Positions 1-11,223 of a stretch of DNA of 64,000 nt are shown in pieces. Position numbers and translations under genes: made by a program. The stretch's first letter is position 1; each line of letters begins with the position of its first letter. The notes under the pieces are model-generated. The model was not told the origin of the DNA. It did not search any database and saw only the letters and a program-made list of their open reading frames with translations. The stretch covers positions 16,388,825 through 16,452,824 of the forward strand of contig CM037841.1 in the NCBI GenBank assembly GCA_021234535.1. Reading direction: 5' to 3'. This stretch comes from Stichopus chloronotus (Eukaryota > Echinodermata > Holothuroidea > Aspidochirotida > Stichopodidae).

Positions 1-1300
1 TATACAGTTTTCTAGGTTTAAGGTGAACAAAACCCCTATCTGTTTCGTTTCGATGAAAAGAGAAACCTTTGCGGTCATGATTGTGTGTATAGTGCATGTG
101 TGAGGTGCGATGTTTACTGATATCTTGAGAAAGGTAATTCTGAGAGTTCTCATACTTGCTGTGTAGATACCCCTTATCAAATGAAAGAATCGTATTGTTT
201 ATAGTGGTCAAAGGTCGACTGATTTCACGAGAAGTCAAACACTGAAAGCTTTGTGAACATGGTATCTCTAGATAGGGATCACTTAAACTTGTGATACCAG
301 TCATGTGAATGTGTTAAAACAAGAAGCCATTGTTTTTATGGAGGTCAAGGGTCTTCTTGAGGTCACCAGAGGTCAAGCAATGAAAGCTGTAAATTGTGAT
401 GATATTTCAGTGTAGGAATCATTTAAATTAGTGATACTTAGCATGTTTATGAAGAACAATAACCCTAATCTTATTTGGGGAGGTCAAAGGTTATCAGAGG
501 TCAAACACTGAAAAGGTTTTGAACACGATGTCTCAAGATACGAATCACAGAAACTTTTTATACTAAGCATGTGAATGTGTTATATCAAGTAGAAGTACCA
601 TGTTTTTGTGGAGGTCAACAGTCAGCTGTGGTCACCAGAGGTCAAAACCTGAAAACTTTGTTATCACAATATTTCAAGATAGGATTCATTAAACTTTTAA
701 CATTTAGCATTTGAATGTCTTATATCAAGTAGAAGGACCTTGTTGGTTTTTGGTGGAGGTCAAAGATCATCTGAGGTCAACAGTGGTCAAACACTAAAAA
801 CTGTTAACATCTCGAGACAAGAATCATGGAAACCTTTGTTGTACTTGGGATGTGGATGCATAACAAATAGAAGAACCTTACTCGTTTTGGTGGACGTGGT
901 TTAGGACATCTGAGATCACCAGACGTAACCAATGTATTTCAAGAAGGGTAGCAGTGATAATTCACATCCTTGGTGTGTTGGTAGTCCATATTAGACAGAC
1001 TGAACCCATTAGTTTTGGTGTATGTCAATGATCATTAGAGGTCAAATCTTATTATCATGATATGTTAAAAAAAGAAACTTTAACTTTCATATTTAGGTTG
1101 ATGATGTAGCATATTGTTGGAATCCTATTATTTGTTGTCGTCACTGTGCAAGACTTTAAAAAGTGGAAATCATCTAAAGACCATATACCCCAAGATAGGA
1201 AGCATAGACACAGTAGTTCATACATGGTATGTTTAATTGTACATGACATCCGTTGATTTTAGTTGAGTTGGGGACCATCTGGGGTCACCAGTGATTAAGT
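1..1300 (+). repeat. Diverged tandem array of ~136-bp units containing AGGTCA half-sites
   Basis: Units start near 204, 341, 477, 608, 752, 890 and 1018, with a last one near 1262, giving a spacing of about 128-144 bp. Each carries GGAGGTCAAAG, a short gap, GAGGTCACCAGAGGTCA and then a stretch like ATATCTCAAGATAGGAATCA. The copies are diverged (roughly 65-80 percent alike by eye). The array runs off the left edge of the window, so its start is not seen. The same unit recurs at 14590-15395, 35910-37220, 45280-45935 and 57880-59120. No coding sequence is seen. Confidence 0.85.
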
Positions 1301-2156
1301 TCTGGGGACTCTACAGCTACAGCAAGCAGAATGCATACCGCGAACTTCACTGATGCTAAGAGCAAGTTTCCATCAACTGGCAGATTTTCACTGGAAAGAT
1401 TTCACCCAGACAGCATCTGCTTAAATTGATATCTTATCAACTTGATCTTTTCCTCACAGATCCATGTGTGGAGTTCCAGTCAATCTTTGAAATTTGTCGT
1501 GTCCAAATTGAATTTGACCAGATGAGGCAAAGCAACAATAAGTCCTGTTCGCACAGTTGGCCAAACATTCAGAATTTCAGACAGGGTTATGCACTCTTTG
1601 TCAATTGAGAATTATTATCCCATGTTTAATTAAGCTTGATAAACAAGGCATGACAACCTCAGCGGTGTGAACAAAAGTAGTATCTGTGCTGAAAGCATCA
1701 TGACTTGTCTTTATCATACAGCAGTTGTGCAGAACATGTAGCCTACAACAGCCATTTCTGGTAAACACTAGTCTTACGGGATCATGAATTATCGAAACCT
1801 CATGCATTCTTGCCTTCTGGTTTGTTGAGGTTAACATTCTTTTGAAGTCAACCAGTGTCATATTAAACTGAAACAACATAAACTCAAATTACATAAATTT
1901 ACTACAGGAACTAAACTGTACACAGGATAAGGCAAATATGGACAGATAATGTAGACCTCTGTGTTGAAATTTCACAGAGAAAACCTATATTCCTATCATT
2001 GTGCTGTTAGGGATGATATCTGTCAATTTTGGTCAAATTTGCTGAAACTAATTGCTGACATACCAAAGTGAAAAAAAAACTATCTGTCATCTTTTCAAGC
2101 CAGCAGTTAATATTTTAAACTTATTGTTTGTGGGAAGAATGATCTTTTTCTACTAT
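1301..2156. other. Intergenic stretch, nothing recognised
   Basis: Two open frames of 60 and 92 codons occur here, but neither has recognisable motifs, splice context or composition different from background. No clear repeats or RNA genes are visible. Confidence 0.5.
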
Positions 2157-2163
2157 GATAGGC

Positions 2164-2890
2164 CAGGGAGGTGCTAAAGAAGGAGATACAACAGGACGTT
2201 TAAGTTATGCTAATCCTGTTAGATTTTCTCTAGCGTGATAACTTTCAATTCATAAAGGTATGAGAACAGCTTTGAGTGCCGTTTTACATTTTTGTGATGT
2301 ATCTTACTTCTAGGGACATCCAAGTAATCTTCATTCACACCTGCTTGTAATCTTTGAAAAGGATTGTGTAGCAAAAAGCTTTGATGCGAGGTTCGTTGCC
2401 GACAATCAACTCAAAACCACTGTCTCAAAAATCGAAACGACTGGCTATCTCTTTGGAATTAAGACAGACTGGTATATAAGAATAAGACAAAGACGTTTGG
2501 CATATGCAAATGACGAAAACGATCATAAGACTATATTTTACTGTTGCATTTTATCGATTTTCACTGATTTTCACAAGTTTGCAGAGGGTGTATCCATGTT
2601 CAATAAGTTACACAACATCAATTTTTTCCACTGCGATAGGCGTCGGACCGCGTCGGAAGTTGAAAACTGATTTTCAAGAATAACCACTGGCAATGCTATA
2701 GCTATAGACAGAATTTTTCGATAGGTAGTTTACAACGGGGTAGACAACATAGACCTTTTACGTTAAGTTCCTAGTACCCATTAATCCCATTGAATCTTCA
2801 AGAGGTGAACAAAAGAGACGATTACGGCTGAAACTAGGCTACTTCAAATGAAGAAACTTCTGCTATATCTCCTTCTCTAGCACCTCCCTG
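2164..2890. mobile_element. hAT-like non-autonomous DNA transposon, complete ends
   Basis: The left end CAGGGAGGTGCTAAAG (continuing to 2188) is matched by an inverted right end at 2866-2890, with one mismatch in 25 bp. The flanks carry the same 7-bp word GATAGGC (2157-2163 and 2891-2897), or 8 bp if one terminal C is counted in the flank. hAT elements typically begin CAGGG or CAGTG and make 8-bp duplications, which fits. The 727-bp interior has no long open frame, so the element is non-autonomous. The intact ends suggest a fairly recent insertion. Confidence 0.85.
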
Positions 2891-2954
2891 GATAGGCCCA
2901 CTCTATTAGATTTTATTGGTCTCTGCTGTGCGTATGTTAAGTGTATGCTTGTGA

Positions 2955-4310
2955 TTGTACATTGTGGTTGTAACTAATATTATAGATCATCTTTGCTGTT
3001 TGCGTTTGAAGTCATTACAGGAACCTTTATCCACTGGTAATTGTCAAACTTGTTCTATGTCAATCACCTGGAATACAATATGTTCGCACACTTCTCTCTA
3101 CACAACAGAAAATCTTTGCTGTGTCTACTGCAATTCTACTAAACGCACTTTAACCCACGAAAACGACACAGATGTATTCAACTCATTTACCTCCGATGTT
3201 TCCATACCTGTTATCAATAATATTGGTAAATGTAGGCCTACTTGTTATGAATACGAAACTCTGAATGAAATATTAAGGTGCTCCTGGCATAAATATCTTT
3301 CTCTTTATCATGTTATTGCTATTAGGCCTAAAACAAAACCTTTGTCACATTTACACTGTTAAAAAATCTGTGTTCGTGTACAGAAAATCTGCTGTCAATT
3401 GGGTTTCATACATGAACAGCAAGCACGGGTATATGTACAGAGCCACCCTGTATTTTTACAGAACTGCAATGTTAAAAAATTTCTGTTTGTGTACAACAAA
3501 GTTGCTGTCAACTGGGTTTCATACAAGAACAACAAGCACATGTTTATGTACAGGATGCTTCAATTCAAGTATAGGACCATACTGTATTTTTACAGAACTG
3601 CACAGTACATTACAAGATAGTTCATGTATATCTACAGAAACTGTCCTGTTAAGATACAGGGCAAGTTGTACTGCAACCGCACAAGTCTGTATTTTGACAC
3701 TTGTAACGACTTTGTATACAGCAAATATTCAGTTCTTATATGGGGTTTACGTTGTATGTGTCCAGTTTTCTCGTTGTGCTTGTACAGAAACGTTTGTGCA
3801 GTTACCATAGCTTGTCCATATATTAATAGCTTCCTTCTTCATGTAGACAAAATATTGTCGTCTTTATACACGTATCTGTTGTACATGCTGCAATAATACT
3901 AGATGGCAAGTTAACAGTTTTCTGCTGTTCTGGAACAAAATCATGGTCGTTTACGTACAGGTTCTCTTTCTTTTACTACACATGCCTGTTTATTTACAGA
4001 AATATTGCTGTCCATAAACAGGGTTTCCTGCTACAATACCATAAGGTACTCATACAACTGTGTGGGCAACACTGCGGTTGGTATACAGGGGTAAGCTGTA
4101 ATATGACAGCCATAACTGGTACCCTAAAAAGTTCACTCCGTTTGGCAATGACCTTGTGGTACACACTAAGGGTGTACAATGTACTAATTAGTGCGATGAA
4201 GCTGTGCACCTGCATAGATACACAGATTCTGCTTATCAAATTGTGTACTAAACTGTTTCAAAAGAGTTGCTGTCTCAACAGCCATATTTTTTTCCCACAC
4301 CATTTAACCT
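2955..4310. repeat. Region of diverged ~111-bp tandem repeats rich in GTACAG words
   Basis: A block running from TTCGTGTACAGAAAAT to ATGTACAG at about 3371-3443 is repeated at 3482-3552. Both copies contain GGGTTTCATACA followed by GAACA and CAAGCAC. Further weakly similar TTTACAGAACTGC words continue to about 4310. The open frames here (135, 166 and 90 codons) arise from the repeats: they run in different frames over the same DNA and give low-complexity, Cys/Tyr-rich peptides. They are not taken as genes. Confidence 0.6.
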
Positions 4311-4520
4311 GAATACATGACTTCCTAACTGTTCTAAATGGGCAGAGTATTTAAGTAGTAAGACTATTTTCCTGGCAGGTTGGAAACAATCTCATTCTCA
4401 AATTCTCTCATTCTGTAGATATGAAGTTTGCTAGGTTAATCTTGCACAACAAGTAATTGAACAATGTTTGGACACCGTAAAATGCATGAATAAATGCAAC
4501 TAAAAATGAAATTATGTTAA

Positions 4521-4784
4521 ACAATCATGTTCAGAAATTAGTTTCCAATGCAAGCAAATTACAATGTGCATTACACACAATGTAAGAAAAGATAGGATGG
4601 GAGGAACTACCACTTGCAAGCTCAGTTAGTTTTGTATGGAATGAATGAATATAACAATCATGTTTAGAAATCAGTTTCCAATGCAAGCAAATTACAATGT
4701 GCATTACACATAAGAAAAGATAGGATGGGAGGAACTACCACTTGCAAGCTCAGTTTTTAAGTTTTGTATGGAATGAATGAATAC
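4521..4784. repeat. 133-bp tandem duplication
   Basis: The sequence from ACAATCATGTTCAGAAAT at 4521 through GGAATGAATGAATA is repeated from 4654 with only small changes, including an 8-bp deletion in the CACACAATGTAAG stretch and a short TTTTAAG insertion. Two copies, nearly identical, so the duplication is recent. Confidence 0.9.
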
Positions 4785-4839
4785 AAGTCATTAGCTTTCA
4801 TTAGACACTTTCTCGATGCAAGCACTTCACCCATACAAA

Positions 4840-5260
4840 AGTTTCTATAGAAATCTATAACGAAAAGTCCATAAATAGAAACTATATAGAGTTTTTCTGG
4901 AACCACTCTAAAGAAACTCTAAAGAAACTCTACAGAACTCTATACAAAAGTGGGTGTCTATAGGAATTTCTATAGAAAATCTTGTATAGTTTCTATAGAA
5001 AGCATGTAAGTTAGGTATAGAAATTCTATAGAAACTATATAAGAGTTTCTATAGAATCTAATAGAAAATTCTACAGCGCACTCTACAGAATCCTATAGAG
5101 TTTCCTTAGAACAGCTCTATAAAACTTTATAGAAACTCTGTAGAAACTCTACAGAAACTGGGGAAACTCTAAAGAATCTCTATAGAAACTATATAGAAAA
5201 GGGGTGTCTATATGCTTTTCTATAGAATCTCTAAAGAGATCTATATGATTATTTGAGGGT
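4840..5260. repeat. TATAGAAA/CTATAGA subterminal cluster, left arm
   Basis: Dozens of overlapping CTATAGAAA, CTCTACAGAA and CTCTAAAGAA words occupy this stretch. TTTCTATAGAAA is itself palindromic, so the strand could fold on itself at many points. Probably the subterminal repeat of the element bounded at 4830 and 7865. Confidence 0.75.
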
Positions 5261-5414
5261 ATATAGGATTTTTTACAGTCCCAGTAAAAAGTTCCAGCAA
5301 ACATTCATTTAAGAGTTCTTGCTTAAAATGCTGTTCATTTACATCCCTTGGGAATTCAAATGACCTATAGTGGTTTTGACTTCTCTAAGAAAAAAAACAA
5401 AAAAACGATTGGGA

Positions 5415-5477
5415 CAATTTCAGAGTTGGTGTGTAAGTAGGCAGCCATTGCCTACTTACACACCAACTCTGAAATTG
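5415..5477. repeat. Perfect 29-bp inverted repeat with 5-nt loop
   Basis: The arm 5415-5443 (CAATTTCAGAGTTGG ... TAGGCA) is matched without mismatch by its reverse complement at 5449-5477, around the loop GCCAT. The hairpin would be very stable. It could be a recent foldback event or a small-RNA precursor; the stem is shorter than usual for an animal pre-miRNA. Confidence 0.95.
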
Positions 5478-6192
5478 AAGCACCTTCCTCTCATTTGGAC
5501 ATAGCCAAGGCGACACAAACATAAATATACCCACTGACACACACCATTACACAGAATTCGATCTTCGGCAAGGAATTAATAATTAAACGTAGTAAACGGA
5601 AACTGAAAGTTCTGTAAATGTATAAAATAAATGCAGATAAACAACAAACAAAATTAATACATATAAAAATGTGATATGTATAAGGATGACAATTTAATAG
5701 AGCAAAAGAAAAAAAGGTTGCTATGACGCAAAGCTACAAACCAGGGTTGTGCAGTTTGATGGCAACTGGGAAGAAGCTGGAAGTAAAATGTTTTTCCTCC
5801 ATAGTAATGTGCGATGACATGACAAGAGATGGCTACACAAGACGCTCTGCATCCGAAATAATCATTTCTGTTCTTCGAGAGTTATCGACTCTAGAGAAGT
5901 AAGGTCAGCTCCGATAATCCTTTCGAAATATTTGAATGTGACAGATAACTTTCTGACACCTGATTGTGTCACACGGTTGAACCAGACAGTTATTGACAAC
6001 TTGAGTATATATTCTGAACAATAGCGCAGTAAATATTAATCAGAGTGTACTGATTGACTTCATATGGTTTCAGTTTATACTGTAGCTGTTATCTTGCTTT
6101 CTCAGAATTTCCAAACACAGGTTAGGTATATGGGAGTCCAAGGAATCAAAAAGTCAGTTGCTCTCTGTTGTATCCTTTGATACACAGTGTTT

Positions 6193-6399
6193 TCACTGTT
6201 GTTCTCTTCCTCTTAATTCCTTGCATGGTTTGCTAGACGTTGGGCAGTGCCACCAGTAAGGTACAAAGGAGTCTCCTTGAGACGCATAGTTGGACTTGTC
6301 AGATGTAAGGCCAGTGACAGTTATGTCATCAGCAAATTTGACCACATGGGAACTCAGGTTTCCAGCTTTAAAAACAGATGTGAAATCAGTGGAATACAA
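6193..6399 (-). pseudogene. Reverse transcriptase fragment (LINE), minus strand
   Basis: The minus-strand translation reads YSTDFTSV followed by HVVKFADDITVTGL. KFADD is the catalytic motif of the LINE reverse-transcriptase palm, and the following hydrophobic -TVTGL- matches the usual -TTVVGLI- of L2/Rex-type elements. Similarity fades after about 30 residues. The first in-frame ATG is incidental. A short relic with no function implied. Confidence 0.65.
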
Positions 6400-7664
6400 T
6401 TTTAGTGACAGCTTGACAAAACCGGGATGTAGCAGTATGCATTCAAGATTGAAACAAATAATAAGTTGCTACCAATCTTAACAAGCTGAGGGCATTTCAA
6501 AATAAAATCTTAAAGAATTGCAAATGGAAGCAGGGAGCTTGACGTTATATTGATGAGCCGTAAATATAATTTCACAAGAATAAAGTGCTAAAAGTATACT
6601 GCTCAAGGTGAAAAACATACTATACTAATGTGAATGAAAATTATCAAAATTGTTTTTTAATGTGTAAATACATTCTACTTAAGTATGCTATAACCACACC
6701 CAACTATGTTTTAACAAATGTAAACGAACTAATTTTAATGTGAATAGGGTGGACAATATACTGTATTGCCTTAGATATTTGCCCCTAATACACTATTCTG
6801 CCTTATTACAACTACTACTGCAACTGAAGCCCATCTGGGTCCCATGTGGGTAATATGATGCCAGCGTAGCCTATATAGCCCACATGACACTTATCTGGGA
6901 CATATGTGGATACATATGGACATCATCTTGTCCGGATGAAGCCCAGATGGGTCCCAGATATTCTGCTAGCTGGGATTATTCTACCTTTATACAACTACAA
7001 CCACAATGATCAAAATGTACCAAAACACTAAGGCTAGAACGCCTAGCCTAGATGCATACAATATTGCTTTAAACTTTAGACGATTCCACAACATGACACT
7101 ATTGAGTACTATACAGCTTCCTTAGAAAGTTTTTTTTTCTTTCAATAGCTTACTCACTGATGCTTAAGAAAATTATTCATTTCCTGTACCTATAATGGGA
7201 TTGCGCCTCGTCCAAATTTTGAATGAGACTTTTACCGAAGACATTCTGGTCGATATTTTGGTGCTATTTGAAACATAATAGTCAGCAACATTGCTGAAAC
7301 TTAAAATATATTAAAAAAAATATATATAGATTGTGAGAAAAGAGGGGGGGGGGGCATACACCGTCGGCCAAGGGGGGTTTGAGTTTCAATTGTAGATGCG
7401 ATTTCTCAGCATTTGGGGAGGATACTTTCCATATATCTATTTGGTCACTTTCGGAGTATTTGAAAAAAAAACAAACTTGGTCAAAATAAATTATTGGTCA
7501 TCGAAAAAAGGAAGTGAGCGGGGGAGGGCATGCCACACCTGGATCCGCGCCGTCATCGATCAGAAAACTTGTCAACCTTTTCTACTCCATCCAAATCATG
7601 GAAGTTTCTGATAGGCTTATACCTAAAGGTTATATATAAGGGTCAAGTGTATTGTGTGCTACTG

Positions 7665-7864
7665 AATTTCTATAGAGAGCGCAATATTTTATAGAGTTTG
7701 TTCCTTATAGAAACTATTGTATAGAAAGTTGTAAATTCTATAGAACTCTAGAGAAAGTTCAAAGTTCTATAGAGGAATGAATTCAAACATTTCTGTAGCA
7801 AATCGTTGATTCTATAGAGCTCTATAGACATTTCTATAGAAGTCTATTGAAAACTTTTGTATGG
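7665..7864. repeat. TATAGAAA/CTATAGA subterminal cluster, right arm
   Basis: Repeated TTCTATAGA, CTCTATAGAC and TATAGAAACT words, inverted relative to the left cluster and ending at the CTTTTGTATGGG boundary. Confidence 0.7.
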
Positions 7865-8059
7865 GGCAAGATCAGTTTTCTCCAATGATTCTGTGATTAT
7901 GGTTGTCATTTTCTTTCAGAAAAACCAAATCCACAATAAATATTTCTCACATGCCGTATGATGCATGAAACTGATGCATGGAGGATAATAAAATTAAACG
8001 TGACCTCACTAACCGTCCTACACTTTGCTATTTTTTTTTTCTCTAAGGTTTACAATAAT

Positions 8060-9135
8060 ATGGGTAAACACACGGTTTCTTACGGGACATAAAACTATTA
8101 TAATTTCACAAAACTTCTCCAACCAATAACTCGGTAGCAATTTCGTGTTTACCTGATTTTAGACAGGGTTATAGTGTTGCGTATCTACAGAACCAACTGT
8201 CTTCTACGACATACAACTATTGTAATTTTACAATTTCATTTGTAAAAAAAATGTTCCTTTAACAAGTTTGTGTCTTAATAACAAGTTTTGTTTTGAACAA
8301 AAATTTCATTAAAATTCTGCAAACACCAACGTTCCGTTTATGGACGGTCAGTTGTTTTTTTTTCTTTTTCTTTGACATAAAGTTGCTGTAAATTTACAAC
8401 CATTGCTGGTAACGTATGCTTCGGCTGCAAGTTTGTTGCTCCACAGAAAGCAAATGTCTTTTGAACGGATATTCAATTACAATTAAATAAACGTTCATGA
8501 ATTGTAATTGTACAAAAATTCACCTGTAATTGGACAAAAAGTTATTGTAAATGTACAATTTTTCTGAAATTAATACACATTCTTTTTTTAATTTGTTATT
8601 GAACAGAAAATTTCTGTTTTTTAACTGAAGTTGCCGGACATGACATGAAAAATAGATCTTTTGTAGAAGTACAACAATTTCCTTCTGAAATTACATAAAG
8701 TTAATGTGATTTTACAATTAACTTTAACAGTGCATACTGTTTTCTTAAGTTTGTTTGTGTACAGAGAACGTCTGTTTCTGAACTGAAATTGTGAAACATT
8801 CACGCAATATGCCTGTTGTGTGTAAGTGCAACAATTCTTCTGTGTAGGGACATAAAATAATTGTAACTTTACAATTATTTTTAACAGTGTAGAACTAACC
8901 CAATCTTCCACATTTTAATGCAAAAATGCATCTTTGGTAATGCTGTGTGTCTTCTCATTGACTCCACACTGTAAAAAATGTCTGTAAACTTACAGTAAAT
9001 AAATCAAAGAAATAAGTAAGAAATACAGAAATTGTCTGGAAACTAATTACCAGAACATTTCTGTGTTCCTTTTGTACTGCTTTGTTTTATTTTGGGTAAA
9101 TTTACATTTTACAATTTACATTTTTAACAGCGCAA
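8060..9135. repeat. Foldback-type repeats with TGTAAATTTACA words
   Basis: The stretch is full of words such as TAATTTTACAATT, ACATAAAATAATTGTAACTTTACAATT and TTTAACAGTG. The piece from about 8966 (CACTGTAAAAAATGTC) to 9134 (ACATTTTTAACAGCG) has inverted ends like the compact copy at 39178-39308. The 96-codon minus-strand frame at 8621-8911 is made of this repeat and is not a gene. Confidence 0.6.
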
Positions 9136-9721
9136 TAAAACACTGTGCTCATGTTGATTCCATTACAACATTGCAAATCTCATGTGGGAAAGCAGCAGAT
9201 AATTGCCACTTTTTGACTGGAAAGAAAACATATACATATTGTTTCGATTATGTACTTTGCAATGTCATTTATTGTTTTGGCGACGGTCATAATCTTGTGG
9301 AAATTAGCATGCTATGAAACAAAGTTATGTAATTACAAAATATCTGTATCAGAACTTTATTTACTATTTTGTTTGGGTGTTGTGGAGAATAACAACATCA
9401 AGATCCTACTAATGGAGAGATACAGTACTATACCGTTAAGGCACATTTTTGTGGTACTACAGCAGTAGATGTTCCAGCACCAGTTTAGACCACGTTCTCT
9501 CTTCTCCACGATCCCACAAGGATATTAGGATGCCCACCTACCGCATGGTACCTACCACATGTGAAGGAGTTCCCCTGATTGCATTTTAAGATGTGACCCA
9601 ACGAAACCTTGATCATGAAATATGCAGCTCACATACTTGGTAATGCTGCTCTTCATACTGCAGACAATCTTACAATTGCTGGAGCTCCATAAAATGATTT
9701 TGTGTACCTCTTTCTACATTC
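9136..9721. other. Nothing recognised
   Basis: Two overlapping open frames (84 and 72 codons) are in conflicting frames with no motif. No other feature is visible. Confidence 0.4.
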
Positions 9722-9988
9722 TTCTACAGAAAACTGAACCACCGACTGATAAATGACAGAAGTGGTTGCCTACAGTACTTTGAAAAAGAGAGTGGTGTCC
9801 ATCTTCTGCTGGCAATTGGTGAATCAGTCACAACAAATGTTGGCCTCCTTAATGCAGTTTTAAATGAAGATGAAGCGTGGCAGGCTGTCCTTGCATCACT
9901 CCTGCCCTTCAAGCATTTGCTCAAAGAAAGACAACCATATGTGACAAGAAATGAATCTTTAACACGTAATTGCAATAATGAAATGTGA
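9722..9988 (+). pseudogene. Unidentified coding-like fragment without start codon
   Basis: An 88-codon plus-strand frame reads from FYRKLNHRLINDRSG through HLLLAIGESVTTN, GLLNAVLNEDEAWQA and LASLLPFKHLL, ending at a TGA (9986-9988). It has no ATG near its start. A splice-acceptor-like sequence (TTCTACATTCTTCTACAG, ending about 9729) lies at its 5' edge. The amphipathic pattern with charged and Leu/Ala residues looks more protein-like than surrounding frames, and the opposite strand is open over the same region only as its shadow. I do not recognise the family. It could be the last exon of an unseen gene, a pseudogene, or part of a mobile element. Confidence 0.4.
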
Positions 9989-10753
9989 CTGTTTTTAAAT
10001 TGTACATGCATTACTCTAGAGTACATGAGTAGCTGAATGGAAATATGTGAGCAGATTTGTATTTAACAGTTTGGAATGTGGTGAAATTGAAAATTTGAAG
10101 CTGAGATGTGCTCAAGAAAAGACATGAGATGTGATTGGATTACGCAGAGTTGTTTTTTCCATTTTTCAAGTTGAAATTACTTCGATCATTTGAAGGGAAA
10201 TTAAAGTCTTGTTGGAAAGAACTGCAGACACAGGGATTTCTTATTTGCGATAGTCCAATGCTTTTTTAAGAGATATTCTAGCATAGGAGTAATTGGTTTA
10301 ATTTTAATGAAAAACAATATTAACCATCTTACACTTCACCATATTAAAGGAAATGCAATTCAGTGTCAGTTATGATATGTATTGTAACTTCCTATACTTC
10401 GTTTTTACAATAGTTCCAGCATGTAGTTGGCCTAACATAATAAACAACAATATCCATTTTTTGCCAACATGGTGGCATGCAAAGTTGTGTTACAAACCTT
10501 TTGATGGTCACACAATTAAACAGTCAATAACTGCATACAGTGAAATTATCCAGTGTGTGTGTTGTAACTTCCACAATATCCTACTGTGACCATTTATCCA
10601 TTGGTACAATAACAACGTCGACGGCACTCGAAGCGATTATGTCATCATGTTTTAGCCACCAGTTCGTCGTGTTATAAGCTATGTGTAAATTGACATGCCA
10701 TCAGTACCATGTTCAGCTGGCTAATTTGGCACTTTTTCGCAAATGTATTTTTC
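9989..10753. other. Nothing recognised
   Basis: AT-rich sequence with one 78-codon frame lacking motifs. No repeats or RNA genes identified. Confidence 0.4.
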
Positions 10754-10757
10754 TTAA

Positions 10758-11120
10758 AGCTGGAATATGAGTTGCACTGGTAGTCGGGTCATCTACCTTT
10801 GTTCTTCTTCGGTGTTTCAGAGAAGAGAATGTAGTGGAAAGATCACACGTCACAAAATCTGGAAGAGAATTACGCACTTGTCTTCCAGATATTTGAATAT
10901 AAAAATTGTCTTGACATTTTTGTTGACCCTACAAAATTCAGACTCTCCAAGGAAACGAAACAGTTAATCACTTACTTGAAATCAAACAGACCACTTGGGA
11001 ATTGATATGAATAATCATCTCTGCAAAAATAGGGTTAAAACAAACGTTATTCTGTAGTGGGTATAGCATGTTTTGTGGAATTTGACTTTCACAGACAAAT
11101 TTTCAACTCATATTCCAGCC
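10758..11120. mobile_element. 363-bp miniature element with TTAA target duplication
   Basis: The left end AGCTGGAATATGAGTTG (10758) and the inverted right end CAACTCATATTCCAGCC (to 11120) match except at the outermost base. TTAA flanks both ends (10754-10757 and 11121-11124). TTAA duplications are made by piggyBac- and Kolobok-type transposases, so this is a non-autonomous relative of one of them. The 66-codon frame inside is too short to be a transposase. Confidence 0.8.
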
Positions 11121-11223
11121 TTAAGTTCATATAACACACACTACAATAATTAGCATTTGCAAGCAAATGCAGTTCTTCTAGTTTTTATTGTAGTCTATTA
11201 TACCCAACGAAGATAATGCTAAT

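Larger units (their letters stand above)
4830..7865. mobile_element. 3-kb element bounded by inverted CCCATACAAAAG ends and TATAGAAA-rich arms
   Basis: The left edge CCCATACAAAAGTTTC at 4830 is mirrored by GAAAACTTTTGTATGGG ending at 7865. Just inside each edge lies a cluster of TCTATAGAAA/TTTCTATAGA words (4840-5260 and 7665-7860). Such palindrome-rich subterminal arms are common in non-autonomous DNA transposons. No convincing target duplication was found. The interior contains a perfect hairpin (5415-5477), a reverse-transcriptase fragment on the minus strand (6193-6399), CCCAGATGGG-type palindromes near 6826-6950 and a long G run near 7345, so it is probably composite. Confidence 0.6.

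Noticed and set aside
1..1300. CRISPR array
   Set aside because: Repeats are too long and diverged, there are no constant-length spacers, and the DNA is animal-like.
2955..3896. 135- and 166-codon frames
   Set aside because: They overlie ~111-bp diverged repeats in competing frames and give low-complexity peptides.
6290..6481. 63-codon plus-strand frame
   Set aside because: The antisense shadow of the minus-strand reverse-transcriptase fragment with KFADD.
9724..10026. Minus-strand 100-codon frame
   Set aside because: A shadow of the more protein-like plus-strand frame at 9722-9988; no motif.
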